Part shown: one piece after another, positions 35,246 through 44,884 of the stretch
Position numbering within the stretch: the stretch's first letter is position 1
How the letters are laid out: each line of letters starts with the position of its first letter
Origin: an uncultured Granulosicoccaceae bacterium
Lineage (GTDB): Bacteria > Pseudomonadota > Gammaproteobacteria > Granulosicoccales > Granulosicoccaceae
DNA: 63,240 bases
NCBI GenBank assembly: GCA_938035125.1
Contig: CALHNS010000053.1
Span: forward strand, 1 to 63,240
Direction: 5' to 3'
Notes under the pieces: model-generated
Database searches by the model: none
Told to the model about the DNA's origin: nothing
Seen by the model: the letters and a program-made list of their open reading frames with translations, nothing else
Program-made: the position numbers and the translations under genes

Positions 35246-36057
35246 GCGACTACGATGCCAAAACGTCTTCACCTCAAGGATTCGTAGATCGATGGTCTGC
35301 ACGTAAACGAAAGCACGCCAGTACCGTGGAAAGAACGGTGGAAAGAACGGTGGAATCTGAACCACCAATTATTACCTCCCCCGAAGTTGGACGACCAGTT
35401 TCTGAACATGAACCCACTAAAGTGGCTGAATCATCGATTGATCCAGGACATGAACGTACGCCTCAACACCCCAACATCGATGCTGATGCGGCAAACAATA
35501 CCGAAGAAGACGCGTTAGCTCCTTTACTCAGCGATGAAGACATGCCTGCCATCACCACACTTACCGCCAAAAGCGACTTAAGTGATTTTTTTAACAAAGG
35601 GGTGTCGGCTGATTTACGCCGTGCAGCGCTTCGATATGTATTTCAATTACCTGTGTACAACGAACGCGATGGCCTGAATGATTACGACGATGACTTCACC
35701 CAATTCGAACCACTGGGCGACACTATAACGTCCGATATGAAATGGCATAAAGAAAGAAAAGAGCGCGAATTACAGGAAGCCGAAGCCCAGCAAAGATTGC
35801 GTGATGAAGAAGAAAATGCGCAGCAGGAGCTAGAGAAGCAGGAGCAAGAGGAGATTGACGAACAACGCGCTGATGATCAGGAAGAACTGAGCGATGAATC
35901 AATCGATGCATTGGAAAAAGATGCGCATGATGAACCCAGCGGTGTTGAAGATGCGAACAATGAAGCTGATCCAACTCGCCCTGAAACTGAACTAGAAAAT
36001 AAGCTTGAAGCACTCGACGTTGAATCAACTTTAGAAGGTGAGGGAACACCCACATGA
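35242..36057 (+). CDS. DUF3306 domain-containing protein (formate dehydrogenase cluster)
   Basis: A 271-residue, very acidic protein starting at a TTG that overlaps the upstream stop. The conserved DUF3306 core lies at about residues 110-165 (LSDFFNKGVSADLRRAALRYVF, then GLNDYDDDFTQFEPL). Around it are low-complexity, charged segments, including a long predicted coiled coil of Glu/Gln/Arg (about 170-215). A 12-bp duplication near 35326 repeats VERT in the N-terminal part. Its function is unknown, but the gene consistently accompanies DUF3305 in such operons. The stop overlaps the following start (ATGA). Confidence 0.83.
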   Translation: MSDYDAKTSSPQGFVDRWSARKRKHASTVERTVERTVESEPPIITSPEVGRPVSEHEPTKVAESSIDPGHERTPQHPNIDADAANNTEEDALAPLLSDEDMPAITTLTAKSDLSDFFNKGVSADLRRAALRYVFQLPVYNERDGLNDYDDDFTQFEPLGDTITSDMKWHKERKERELQEAEAQQRLRDEEENAQQELEKQEQEEIDEQRADDQEELSDESIDALEKDAHDEPSGVEDANNEADPTRPETELENKLEALDVESTLEGEGTPT

Positions 36058-37712
36058 ATGATGCTGATCTACAGCCCCTATCGTTTGCTGTTTCCACCGA
36101 TGCGTGGGTAGCTCGGCAACAATTGCCAGCTGAAACCTCCCAAGTAACCTATCAATCTGTTGGTCATATGCTGTGTGTATGTTCCTCGTTTGATCAAGCA
36201 GAGTCTTTTCTCAGTGATTCAGGGCGTAGCAACCTAACCGTGTGCGTGATTGATGCGGAAGTAAAGTCCATTCAAAAGCAATTATTGGAACAAGGTATAG
36301 CTGTTTTCACGGTACCGGCACTGGCTCTCAATGGGCATCTAGGTGCGTTCAAAGCGTTGGCATTAGATGATGCGAAAGAGTTGGATTTAGCCGTATCGGT
36401 GTTTCGAGAATCGGGGGCTTTTGATACCGTTTTAGACTGCTCGTCAGTACCATTAATTGATGTTGCCTTAAAGCCATTTGGCTATACGCATTGCTCTGAA
36501 TCGGATGATATTGAACCGGCGTTTGCAGAGCTCGCTGCATTTGTGGGTGAATTTGATAAGCCTAAGTACTTTGATTACGATGTGTCTGTGTGCGCGCACA
36601 GTCGCAGCGAATTGAATGGTTGCAATCGTTGCATGGATGTCTGTGCTACAGGCGCTATCCGTCACGACGGTGATGGTATTGTCGTAGATCCTTATTTGTG
36701 CCAAGGCTGTGGTACGTGCGCCACCGTTTGCCCTAGTGGGGCGATGAGTTATGCCTACCCTAGGCCATCGAATGCAATTGAACGAAGCCGTGAAATGCTC
36801 ATGGGCACAGAGGTTGATACGCTGCTACTGTTCAGTGAAAAAAATCAATCTATTGTCAACGATATAACCCTACCTCATACTGTTCACGCATTGCTGGTGG
36901 AGGAGGTAACGGCCTATGGTTTAGATTATTGGTTAAGCTTATTAGCGGGGCATGTACAGCGCCTTATAGTGTTGGTTTCAGGCACGTCATTAGAAATCGA
37001 TGCATTAACGCATCAGCAATCGTTATTGCATCATTTATTAAAAGGCTTGAATATCGATGAGCCTTGTCTTCATTTACTACCGGTAGATTCTGCGCATCAA
37101 TGGGATACATTGCCAAAACCAGTTGCTGCGCTAAACACACTACCGGCCTCAACGCACAGTACCCACAACAACAAGCGTCAAACCATCCGTTTAGCGTTGG
37201 ATGCAATGGCAGAATCTTTAGTCGACACATCAACGCAATCACTGAATGTCACTCCATTGCCAGAGAACGCGCTATTCGGCCGGTTATCAGTTAACACCGA
37301 TGCATGCACACTGTGCATGGCCTGTGTGTCTACTTGTCCTGCCCAAGCGTTGCAAGATGGTCAAGATACCCCGGCCTTAAAATTCATCGAATCTAACTGT
37401 GTGCAATGCGGATTATGCACGCAAGCTTGCCCTGAAAGCGCTCTTAGCTTACAGCCGCAATACCGATGGGATTCTGTGGCAGCAAGGCAAATTGAAACGT
37501 TACACGAAGATGAGCCATTTCATTGTATTCGTTGTCACACGCCGTTTGCTACCAGTGGCGTAATTAGCGCAATGGCTGCGCGTTTGGGTGAGCACTGGAT
37601 GTTCCAAGACGACAAAGCGATGAACCGATTAAAAATGTGTGGTGATTGCCGAGTGAAAGATATATTTCAACAAGATGCCGCTGGTATTCAAACCCATAAG
37701 GATACCGTTTAA
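36054..37712 (+). CDS. Polyferredoxin-like 4Fe-4S protein (formate dehydrogenase cluster)
   Basis: The 552-residue protein contains two pairs of 4Fe-4S motifs. The first pair is CNRCMDVCATGA (about 190-200) and CQGCGTCATVCP (about 216-227); the second is CTLCMACVSTCP and CVQCGLCTQACP in the last third. A C-terminal CIRC and CGDC set may bind a further metal. No signal peptide is seen, so it is cytoplasmic. It is probably an electron-transfer or cluster-assembly partner of the formate dehydrogenase. It is coupled at both ends to its neighbours. Confidence 0.87.
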   Translation: MNDADLQPLSFAVSTDAWVARQQLPAETSQVTYQSVGHMLCVCSSFDQAESFLSDSGRSNLTVCVIDAEVKSIQKQLLEQGIAVFTVPALALNGHLGAFKALALDDAKELDLAVSVFRESGAFDTVLDCSSVPLIDVALKPFGYTHCSESDDIEPAFAELAAFVGEFDKPKYFDYDVSVCAHSRSELNGCNRCMDVCATGAIRHDGDGIVVDPYLCQGCGTCATVCPSGAMSYAYPRPSNAIERSREMLMGTEVDTLLLFSEKNQSIVNDITLPHTVHALLVEEVTAYGLDYWLSLLAGHVQRLIVLVSGTSLEIDALTHQQSLLHHLLKGLNIDEPCLHLLPVDSAHQWDTLPKPVAALNTLPASTHSTHNNKRQTIRLALDAMAESLVDTSTQSLNVTPLPENALFGRLSVNTDACTLCMACVSTCPAQALQDGQDTPALKFIESNCVQCGLCTQACPESALSLQPQYRWDSVAARQIETLHEDEPFHCIRCHTPFATSGVISAMAARLGEHWMFQDDKAMNRLKMCGDCRVKDIFQQDAAGIQTHKDTV

Positions 37713-38345
37713 GTGTCTAACACATTGTCTGCCATCGCTATAAAAAGCGAACAAGCCTTTCAAGAAGATCAAGCGCAAGCTGCGCGATCTGGAGCTTATC
37801 AGCTACTGTCCGCGTTGCTTGCGAATGAGCCTGCCGCAGAAACACTGCAAACATTACGTGATATCGGCGATATCGATACCAGCGAAGGCAAAATTGCTAT
37901 GGGCTGGGAGCTCATGAAGCAAAGCGCATTAACAGCTGATCAGTCGGCCATTCAAGATGAGTTTTTCTCGCTGTTTGTAGGCCTTGGACGAGGTGAACTC
38001 ATGCCTTTTGGATCTTGGTATCTGACGGGGTTTTTAATGGAAAAACCAGTCGCGCTTTTACGTAAAGATTTACAAACATTAGGCATCGAACGCCAGGAAG
38101 GGGTCACTGACTCTGAAGATCATATCGCCAGTTTGTGCGATGCCATGGCCTTACTTATTCAACACAGCGAAGAGATTCCATTGGCCACTCAGGTGGCTTT
38201 CTATCAAGACCATATCGAACCGTGGGCGGGACGTTTTTTTGATGATTTACAAAACGCATCGCATGCACATTTTTATCGCTCCGTGGGTTTTTTTGGAGCA
38301 GCCTTTATTGAGTTTGAAACTGATTTGCTGGCTCGCACAAGCTAA
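37713..38345 (+). CDS. TorD/DmsD-family redox enzyme maturation chaperone
   Basis: A 210-residue all-helical chaperone starting at a GTG directly abutting the previous stop. The typical segment GRGELMPFGSWYLTGFLMEKPVALLRKDLQTLGI is present, followed by EDHIASLCDAMALLI and EPWAGRFFDDLQ. Such proteins bind the Tat signal of molybdenum enzymes and proofread cofactor insertion; here the client should be the alpha subunit two genes downstream. Confidence 0.9.
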   Translation: MSNTLSAIAIKSEQAFQEDQAQAARSGAYQLLSALLANEPAAETLQTLRDIGDIDTSEGKIAMGWELMKQSALTADQSAIQDEFFSLFVGLGRGELMPFGSWYLTGFLMEKPVALLRKDLQTLGIERQEGVTDSEDHIASLCDAMALLIQHSEEIPLATQVAFYQDHIEPWAGRFFDDLQNASHAHFYRSVGFFGAAFIEFETDLLARTS

Positions 38346-38397
38346 GCCAGATTCACAACCCGGATACACAACATAGAAAAGAGTTAAGGGGATACTT

Positions 38398-38610
38398 ATG
38401 AAGCACAAAAAACCATCCAAGTTTATTAATGCAAAACGCCGAGGATTTATGCAAAGCGCAGCAGTAGCGGGTGTTGCATCAGCGGCAGGCGCTGCCAGCA
38501 CATCAGCACAAGCTGATAACTTAACGACAATCGATGTTGCACCCAAATCCGCCGATCGGTATGCAGAAACCGATTACGTCAAAGCCTACTACCGAAACGC
38601 ACGCTTCTAA
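38398..38610 (+). CDS. Small Tat-signal protein of the formate dehydrogenase cluster
   Basis: This 70-residue protein consists mainly of a twin-arginine signal: AKRRGFMQSAAVAGVASAAGAASTSAQA, followed by a short mature part ending YVKAYYRNARF. It matches the formate-dehydrogenase-region Tat-target proteins found directly before alpha subunits. Its role is unknown; it may be a small periplasmic subunit or maturation factor. Start choice is clear: GGGGATACTT upstream and 36 bp to the next gene. Confidence 0.85.
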   Translation: MKHKKPSKFINAKRRGFMQSAAVAGVASAAGAASTSAQADNLTTIDVAPKSADRYAETDYVKAYYRNARF

Positions 38611-38646
38611 GCGCGCTTTGAAACTAACTTTCTGAGGAGATAAGCG

Positions 38647-41553
38647 ATGAAATTAACGCGCAAATCGGATTCCCCGGCCCCAAAGACAGCACAAAACCCA
38701 TCGGGTGCTATAGCTGCCAGCTTATTGGGTACCGCCGTCAATCGACGAGTATTTTTAAAGAATTCTGGTTTAACCGCCGGAGGCGCTGCTTTAGCCATCG
38801 GTGCCGGCCCGTCCATGCTGAAAAAAGCACGAGCGGCTGATACTTATGCAAAGGAAGGCATCGAAACTACCCGAGTCAGTTCGATCTGCACACACTGTTC
38901 AGTGGGCTGCGGCGTTATAGCTGAAGTGCAAAACGGCATTTGGACTGGACAAGAGCCTGACAACGATTCACCGATAAACTTAGGTGCGCATTGCGCTAAA
39001 GGTGCATCGGTGCGAGAGCACGGTCACGGCGATCGTCGTTTACGCAGCCCCATGAAGTTAGTCAGTGGCAAATGGACGAAAGTGTCATGGGACACGGCCA
39101 TTGAAGAGATTGGCGATCAGATGTTGAAGATTCGAGAAGAATCTAGCCCAGATTCTGTTTACTGGTTAGGCTCTGCGAAACACAACAATGAACAAGCGTA
39201 TATGTTCCGTAAGTTTGCTGCGATGTGGGGCACGAACAACGTTGATCACCAAGCTCGTATTTGTCATTCAACTACGGTTGCAGGCGTTGCGAATACGTGG
39301 GGCTATGGCGCTATGACGAATTCGTACAACGACATGCACAATTCAAAAGCGATGTTTTTCATCGGCTCTAACGCGGCAGAAGCTCACCCCGTTGCGATGC
39401 AACACATTCTTAAAGCTAAAGAGAACGGCTCTAAGCTGATTGTGGTTGATCCACGATACACCCGTACCGCTGCGCATTCAGATCAATTTATTCAAATGCG
39501 TCCTGGTACTGACGTTCCGGTGATCTGGGGCATCATGTGGCACATCTTCGAGAACGGTTGGGAAGATAAAGAATACATTCGTCAACGCGTTTATGGCATG
39601 GACGATGTGCAAGCTGAAGTGGCTAAATGGAACCCTGAGGAAACTGAACGAGTTACCGGAATTCCAGGCGATCAGTTAAAGCTAGCAGCGCAAACGATGG
39701 CTGAAAACCGGCCAGGCACCATCGTTTGGTGTATGGGTGGAACTCAGCATACCGTAGGGAATAACAACACCCGTGCTTACTGTGCGTTACAACTAGCGCT
39801 AGGTAACGTGGGCGTATCCGGTGGTGGAGCTAATATTTTCCGTGGTCACGACAACGTTCAAGGCGCAACCGACTTCGGTGTGTTGTCCCATACGTTACCT
39901 GGCTATTACGGATTATCCGCAGGTTCTTGGAAGCATTGGGCCAAAGTGTGGGGCGTTGACTATGAATGGCTTCAGAGTCGCTTTGATAGTGAATCTTATG
40001 AGAAGAAAGGTGACAACGACCTAGTTCCAATGAACACCGCTGGTATGCCAGTATCACGCTGGATTGACGGTGTGTTGGAAGATCCTGAAAACATCGCGCA
40101 AAAAGATAATATCCGTGCAATGGTGTTATGGGGTCATGCGCCTAATTCACAAACTCGTGGGCCTGAAATGAAGGCAGCGATGGAGAAGTTGGAATTACTG
40201 GTTGTTATCGATCCGTATCCAACCCACACCGCGGTGCTTCCTGATCGAAGAGAAGGCATGTACCTATTACCCGCAGCCACTCAATTTGAAACCTACGGGT
40301 CAGTAACGGCATCGAATCGATCGCTTCAATGGCGAAACAAAATCATTGAACCTTTGTTTGAATCTTTGCCCGATCACACCATCATGCATAAGTTTGCAAC
40401 AAAGCTTGGCTTTGGAGAGCAATTCACCGCAAACATTGAAGTCAACAATGAAGAGCCTTTGATTGAAGACATTACGCGTGAATTTAACAACGGTATGTGG
40501 ACCATCGGTTACACCGGTCAAAGCCCTGAGCGAATAAAAGCGCACATGGAACACCGTGCAACCTTCGATAGCACCACCTTACAAGCGAAGGGCGGACCGC
40601 TAGACGGTGAATACTTCGGTATGCCTTGGCCATGTTGGGGGACAGCCGAAATGGGCCATCCGGGTACGCCAAACTTATACGACACCAGTAAAGAGGTGGC
40701 TAAAGGCGGGCTTAACTTCCGCGCCCGTTTCGGTGTGGAAAGAGACGGTGTGAATCTACTGGCTGAAGACAGCTGGTCGGTGGGTGCTGAGATCGAAGAC
40801 GGTTATCCAGAATTCACCGCCGACATGTTGAAGCAACTCGGATGGTGGGATGATCTTACTGCCGATGAGAAAGCGGCTGCTGAAGGTAAGAACTGGAAAA
40901 CCGATTTATCCGGTGGTATTCAACGTGTAGCGATAGCACATGGCTGCGCACCTTTTGGAAACGCTAAAGCGCGGGTTAACGTTTGGACTTTCCCAGACCC
41001 CGTGCCGGTGCATCGTGAGCCACTTTACGCACCCGATAGAGAGCTGGTGGCAAAGTATCCAACTTATGAAGATCGTAAGTCGCACTATCGTTTACCTACA
41101 CGTTATGCCTCAATTCAAGCAGAAGACTATTCCAAAGATTTCCCTCTGATTCATACCAGTGGACGATTAGTGGAATACGAAGGCGGCGGTGAAGAGACAC
41201 GTTCTAACCCGTGGCTGGCTGAATTGCAGCAAGACATGTTCGTTGAAATTAACCCAGCCGATGCAAACGATATCGGTGTTAAACACGATGACATGGTTTG
41301 GCTTGAAGGCCCCGAAGGCGGCAAAATCAACATCAAAGCAATGGTCACCGATCGTGTGGCAAGAGGTGTTGTTTTCACACCGTTCCATTTCGGTGGTCAC
41401 TATCAAGGTGATGACCTGTTTGATAAGTACCCTGAAGGGGCAGCCCCGTATGTACGCGGTGAAAGTGATAACACCACCATGACCTACGGATACGATTCAG
41501 TTACTCAAATGCAAGAGTCGAAAGTGTCTCTTTGCAAAATTTACAACGCCTAA
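38647..41553 (+). CDS. fdhA: Formate dehydrogenase alpha subunit, cysteine type
   Basis: The molybdenum/tungsten bis-MGD subunit oxidises formate to CO2 in the periplasm. It has 968 residues. The Tat signal is VNRRVFLKN (RR at 33-34). The 4Fe-4S motif is CTHCSVGC plus GAHCAKG (C81, C84, C88, C116). The catalytic ligand is C206 in HQARICHS, so it is a cysteine and not a selenocysteine enzyme, and the adjacent H207 is kept. The C-terminal MGD-binding domain follows (THTSGRLVE-like region near 835). An AGGAG ribosome site precedes the ATG. Beta and gamma genes follow immediately. Confidence 0.94.
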   Translation: MKLTRKSDSPAPKTAQNPSGAIAASLLGTAVNRRVFLKNSGLTAGGAALAIGAGPSMLKKARAADTYAKEGIETTRVSSICTHCSVGCGVIAEVQNGIWTGQEPDNDSPINLGAHCAKGASVREHGHGDRRLRSPMKLVSGKWTKVSWDTAIEEIGDQMLKIREESSPDSVYWLGSAKHNNEQAYMFRKFAAMWGTNNVDHQARICHSTTVAGVANTWGYGAMTNSYNDMHNSKAMFFIGSNAAEAHPVAMQHILKAKENGSKLIVVDPRYTRTAAHSDQFIQMRPGTDVPVIWGIMWHIFENGWEDKEYIRQRVYGMDDVQAEVAKWNPEETERVTGIPGDQLKLAAQTMAENRPGTIVWCMGGTQHTVGNNNTRAYCALQLALGNVGVSGGGANIFRGHDNVQGATDFGVLSHTLPGYYGLSAGSWKHWAKVWGVDYEWLQSRFDSESYEKKGDNDLVPMNTAGMPVSRWIDGVLEDPENIAQKDNIRAMVLWGHAPNSQTRGPEMKAAMEKLELLVVIDPYPTHTAVLPDRREGMYLLPAATQFETYGSVTASNRSLQWRNKIIEPLFESLPDHTIMHKFATKLGFGEQFTANIEVNNEEPLIEDITREFNNGMWTIGYTGQSPERIKAHMEHRATFDSTTLQAKGGPLDGEYFGMPWPCWGTAEMGHPGTPNLYDTSKEVAKGGLNFRARFGVERDGVNLLAEDSWSVGAEIEDGYPEFTADMLKQLGWWDDLTADEKAAAEGKNWKTDLSGGIQRVAIAHGCAPFGNAKARVNVWTFPDPVPVHREPLYAPDRELVAKYPTYEDRKSHYRLPTRYASIQAEDYSKDFPLIHTSGRLVEYEGGGEETRSNPWLAELQQDMFVEINPADANDIGVKHDDMVWLEGPEGGKINIKAMVTDRVARGVVFTPFHFGGHYQGDDLFDKYPEGAAPYVRGESDNTTMTYGYDSVTQMQESKVSLCKIYNA

Positions 41554-41573
41554 GCGCTAAAAGGAGAATAACC

Positions 41574-42167
41574 ATGGCTAGAATGAAATTTCTATGTGAT
41601 GCCGAGCGCTGCATTGAATGTAATGGCTGCGTTACGGCTTGTAAAAACGAGCATGAAGTCCCTTGGGGGGTGAACCGGCGTCGTGTGGTCACACTTGATG
41701 ACGGTCAAATCGGCGAAAAATCGATTTCAGTGGCGTGCATGCATTGCACCGATGCGCCGTGTCAAGCGGTGTGTCCTGTGGATTGTTTTTCAACCACCTC
41801 AGAAGGCATCGTGTTACACGATAAGGATCTTTGCATTGGTTGCGGCTACTGCTTCTATGCGTGCCCATTTGGAGCACCGCAGTATCCACAGCAAACCTCA
41901 TTTGGTGCGCGTGGCAAGATGGATAAATGCACCTTTTGCGCAGGTGGTCCTGATGAGGCCAATAATCTTACTGATGTGGAATACGAGCAGTACGGACGCA
42001 ATCGAATCGCTGAAGGCCGTATGCCATTGTGTGCTGAGATGTGCGCGACCAAAGCGCTTATTGCCGGTGATGGCGATGAGATAGCCGATATTTATCGCGA
42101 GCGCGTGCTTCGTCGTGGTGGTCGCCCGCAAACGTGGGGCTGGGAAACAGCCTACACCGAAGGGTGA
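41574..42167 (+). CDS. fdhB: Formate dehydrogenase beta subunit, 4Fe-4S
   Basis: The electron-transfer subunit, 197 residues, with four ferredoxin-type cysteine motifs: CIECNGCVTACK, CTDAPCQAVCP, CIGCGYCFYACP and a final CTFC plus CAEMC. It passes electrons from the alpha subunit towards the cytochrome b subunit. The ATG at 41574 has a strong AAGGAG site; an in-frame ATG at 41532 lies inside the alpha gene and is not used. It reaches the periplasm by hitch-hiking on the alpha subunit, as no own signal is seen. Confidence 0.93.
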   Translation: MARMKFLCDAERCIECNGCVTACKNEHEVPWGVNRRRVVTLDDGQIGEKSISVACMHCTDAPCQAVCPVDCFSTTSEGIVLHDKDLCIGCGYCFYACPFGAPQYPQQTSFGARGKMDKCTFCAGGPDEANNLTDVEYEQYGRNRIAEGRMPLCAEMCATKALIAGDGDEIADIYRERVLRRGGRPQTWGWETAYTEG

Positions 42168-42170
42168 TGG

Positions 42171-43340
42171 GTGATTCTTATGGATACTTCAACAGTAGAC
42201 ATACAAGCGGTGAAGTCGGCGGTCGAACAACATAACGACGTTGTTCGACGCCGCCGACGTAAGCACCGCATCGCCATCTGGAGCGTGGTTGCTATCATAG
42301 GTTTAGCGATTGCCTTACCGATGATCAGTTACACATCGCATTGGGTCGGTTCTGAAGCAATTGCCCAAGAAGCAGGGGCAACCACTAACCCGCGTTCAAA
42401 TTATTGGCGAGCGGTGAAAGAGGGTGTTTCAGGGTACTCTGCAGTTAGTGGGCAAGAATCTAATGTACTCATACAATTAAACGGAACCGGTTGGCAGCAA
42501 ATGCGTGATGGTCCCATTGCAACAAAATTGCCGTGGCTTATTGCAGGCGTTGCAGGAATCTTGCTGTTGTTTCATTTATTTGGTGGCCGACAAAAACTGG
42601 ATAAACCACGCTCAGGTCGAAAGATCAAACGTTGGGGTTGGTTTGATCGATTAGTGCACTGGATAACCGCTATCTCGTTCATCGCATTAGCGGTAACAGG
42701 CATCAGCATGTTAATCGGTAAAAACCTGTTAATTCCCTTATTAGGTAAAGCAGGTTTTGCTTCGTGGGCGCAATTTTCACTACAAGCTCACAACGTGTTA
42801 GGTCCTGTGTTCGCTGTGGGTATCACGCTAATGATCATCATGTGGATATGGTACAACTTTCCAACACGTGTCGACTTTGCTTGGTTGAAGTCTGCAGGTG
42901 GCATGTTCAGTAAAGATTCGCACCCATCGGCGGGTCGGATGAACGCGGGTGAGAAAATCTGGTTCTGGTTACTCGCTACCGGCGGTGTTGTGGTGTGTTT
43001 AACTGGGCTTGCTATGGTGGCACCTATCTACGGCATTGTGTTACCACCGTGGGCGGATATCTTACCTTGGGTGTCTGGTTCTCGTGCCGACATGCAACAA
43101 GCCAATTTGTTGCACGGTGGCCTTGCCATTGTGTGGACAGCGATTGCTTTGGGCCATATCTACATCGGTACAGCAGGTACCGAAGGCGCATTTGAAGGTA
43201 TGGCCTCAGGTTATGTATCCGAGGAATGGGCACTTCAACACCACGATTTGTGGGCCCATAAAATGATTGAGAAAGGCAAAGTCATTGAGAGCTCAGAGAA
43301 CGCAGGAACGGCTGCTGCAGCTCAAACGGCAAACGGCTAG
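42171..43340 (+). CDS. fdhC: Formate dehydrogenase gamma subunit, cytochrome b556
   Basis: The membrane anchor that hands electrons to quinone. The 389-residue protein has a first transmembrane helix near 30-50, a periplasmic stretch, another helix near 120-135, and then the four-helix cytochrome b core. Haem-ligand histidines are in WFDRLVHWIT, LQAHNVLGP and the later LLHGGLAIVWTAIALGHIYIG. The Ala-rich C terminus is unstructured. A possible alternative start is the ATG four codons in. It is the last gene of the operon, followed by a strong hairpin. Confidence 0.92.
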   Translation: MILMDTSTVDIQAVKSAVEQHNDVVRRRRRKHRIAIWSVVAIIGLAIALPMISYTSHWVGSEAIAQEAGATTNPRSNYWRAVKEGVSGYSAVSGQESNVLIQLNGTGWQQMRDGPIATKLPWLIAGVAGILLLFHLFGGRQKLDKPRSGRKIKRWGWFDRLVHWITAISFIALAVTGISMLIGKNLLIPLLGKAGFASWAQFSLQAHNVLGPVFAVGITLMIIMWIWYNFPTRVDFAWLKSAGGMFSKDSHPSAGRMNAGEKIWFWLLATGGVVVCLTGLAMVAPIYGIVLPPWADILPWVSGSRADMQQANLLHGGLAIVWTAIALGHIYIGTAGTEGAFEGMASGYVSEEWALQHHDLWAHKMIEKGKVIESSENAGTAAAAQTANG

Positions 43341-43378
43341 CCTTTTTCCAATCTAGGTTAATTTAACGCCACATAACA

Positions 43379-43413
43379 GCCCCCCACAGCCGAAAGTGTT
43401 GGCTGTGGGGGGC
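43379..43413 (+). terminator. Strong hairpin ending the formate dehydrogenase operon
   Basis: A perfect 13-bp GC-rich stem (GCCCCCCACAGCC with GGCTGTGGGGGGC) closes a 9-nt loop 38 bp after the gamma-subunit stop. Only a loose pyrimidine-rich tail follows, but the stability strongly suggests a transcription end. Confidence 0.82.
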
Positions 43414-43458
43414 CAAAATTGCTTCTCTTTTAGCGGTTTTGCGTGTTAGGCTTTCCCT

Positions 43459-44007
43459 GTGGCAAAAACGACTCAACGATTCCCAGACGACGTTATGCTT
43501 GCGTTGCACAACGCCAACATCACCGTCACCTGCACACCCGTTCAAATCGATCACGGCGAATGGCAAGCGGCCGTATTCTTTGTCTTAGCTGAAGATGCAG
43601 CCTGCATGCACCAAGGGCAATTGATTGGAACCGGGCCATTCACAGTAGCCTTTGATGCTGATTTACACGAACACGATAACGCAACCGTTATAGAGCTTGG
43701 TGTGGAAATCGCCACACCCCCTGAATCTCAAAACGGTACAGTTTTATTTTTAACAGGCCACAGCAGCCAGCATTTTGATGTGTTGAAACTATTAACCCAG
43801 CAAGATGAACTGCCGATATTTCTCGGTAACGCGTACTGTGAGGTATTGTCACAGCAACGCGTGCCACTAAGTGATGCGCTAAAAAACGGCTTAAATGGAT
43901 TACTTGATGAAGCAGTAAGACGAGATGCGCTCATTCGCATGACAGGACATTATGATCCCGATGCTGCATTCGCTTCGGTGTTAAGCCATTGCGGCATGAC
44001 TGCATGA
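43459..44007 (+). CDS. Hypothetical protein
   Basis: I do not recognise this 182-residue protein. It starts at a GTG; an internal ATG at 43495 is an alternative. No signal peptide or membrane segment is seen. The middle segment PESQNGTVLFLTGHSSQHFDVLKLL looks like an alpha/beta domain, and the C-terminal GHYDPDAAFASVLSHC is helical. It is not an FdhD or FdhE homologue as far as I can tell. It lies after the operon hairpin, and its stop overlaps the ankyrin gene start, so those two form a separate unit. Confidence 0.65.
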   Translation: MAKTTQRFPDDVMLALHNANITVTCTPVQIDHGEWQAAVFFVLAEDAACMHQGQLIGTGPFTVAFDADLHEHDNATVIELGVEIATPPESQNGTVLFLTGHSSQHFDVLKLLTQQDELPIFLGNAYCEVLSQQRVPLSDALKNGLNGLLDEAVRRDALIRMTGHYDPDAAFASVLSHCGMTA

Positions 44008-44876
44008 GGTTAAAGCGCTCGGTTCGTAGTTGGGTTTATATCCTAGTGTGTTGCGTTGTTACCGCTTTCTTAAACACTAACAATTTATACGCGAATGATT
44101 TACACGCTAATAATTCATCGGTTAATGCCAACACCGACACAAACACGCAATCACGGTGGATAAGCGCAATCAGCAGCGACAATATCGATGCATTGAGTGA
44201 GATTTTTAATAACGCAGGCTCTAATAGTGGTGCACTTATAACGCTTACTGCTTCAAATGGAAAAACGGCGTTAATGGTTGCTTGTAAGCAAGGTGATGCC
44301 ACATTGGCAAAATCTTTAGTAGCTGCTGGTGCCAACATTCGCGCCAAAACCATTACCGATGGCACCGCATTTATGTTTGCTGTACTAGGTGATCAAAAAC
44401 CGTTAGCTGAATGGCTGATGGGCTTAGGAGCCGATATCAACGCACAAGGTTCTAATGGTTGGACAAGCGTAATGATTGCGGCAGCAAAAGGGCTTGACGA
44501 TACGCTTACTTGGTTAATTGATGCCGGTGCAAACACAGAAACCCCAGATGTTTACGGCTTTACTCCGTTAATGCGTGCTGTGGATAATAACCATAATGAC
44601 TCAGTGGTTCGACTGCTAAACGTTGAATCAGCCGATGTGCATTGGCAAGATGAAGTGGCTAACACCGCCTTACACTACGCAGTTGCTAATCAAAACATCG
44701 CTAACATCAAACAACTGATAAGCGCAGGTGCAAAGCCTTTAATCAAAAATTTATCCGGCGATACACCTTGGTCTATGGCTGACACTAAAATCACCGAGTT
44801 ATCAGCTGACGAAAACGGCCACGCCGTATCGATGCAAATTAAAAGCTTACTGCAAGATGCGATAACTTTAAAATAG
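44004..44876 (+). CDS. Secreted ankyrin-repeat protein
   Basis: The 290-residue protein begins at the ATG overlapping the upstream stop (ATGA). An N-terminal signal peptide (RSWVYILVCCVVTAFLNTNNLYA) is followed by about five to six ankyrin repeats of roughly 33 residues, with motifs such as NGKTALMVACKQGDATLAKSLVAAGANI and YGFTPLMRAVDNNHNDSVVRLL. Exported ankyrin proteins mediate protein binding in the periplasm; a partner is not evident. The upstream coupled gene is the only contextual clue. Confidence 0.85.
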   Translation: MRLKRSVRSWVYILVCCVVTAFLNTNNLYANDLHANNSSVNANTDTNTQSRWISAISSDNIDALSEIFNNAGSNSGALITLTASNGKTALMVACKQGDATLAKSLVAAGANIRAKTITDGTAFMFAVLGDQKPLAEWLMGLGADINAQGSNGWTSVMIAAAKGLDDTLTWLIDAGANTETPDVYGFTPLMRAVDNNHNDSVVRLLNVESADVHWQDEVANTALHYAVANQNIANIKQLISAGAKPLIKNLSGDTPWSMADTKITELSADENGHAVSMQIKSLLQDAITLK

Positions 44877-44884
44877 CGCGGATG

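Noticed and set aside
38647..41553. Selenocysteine-type formate dehydrogenase
   Set aside because: There is no in-frame TGA; the active-site codon encodes cysteine in RICHS.
43459..44007. FdhD or FdhE maturation factor
   Set aside because: No FdhD cysteine motif or FdhE CxxC zinc-finger pattern is present; a terminator also separates it from the operon.
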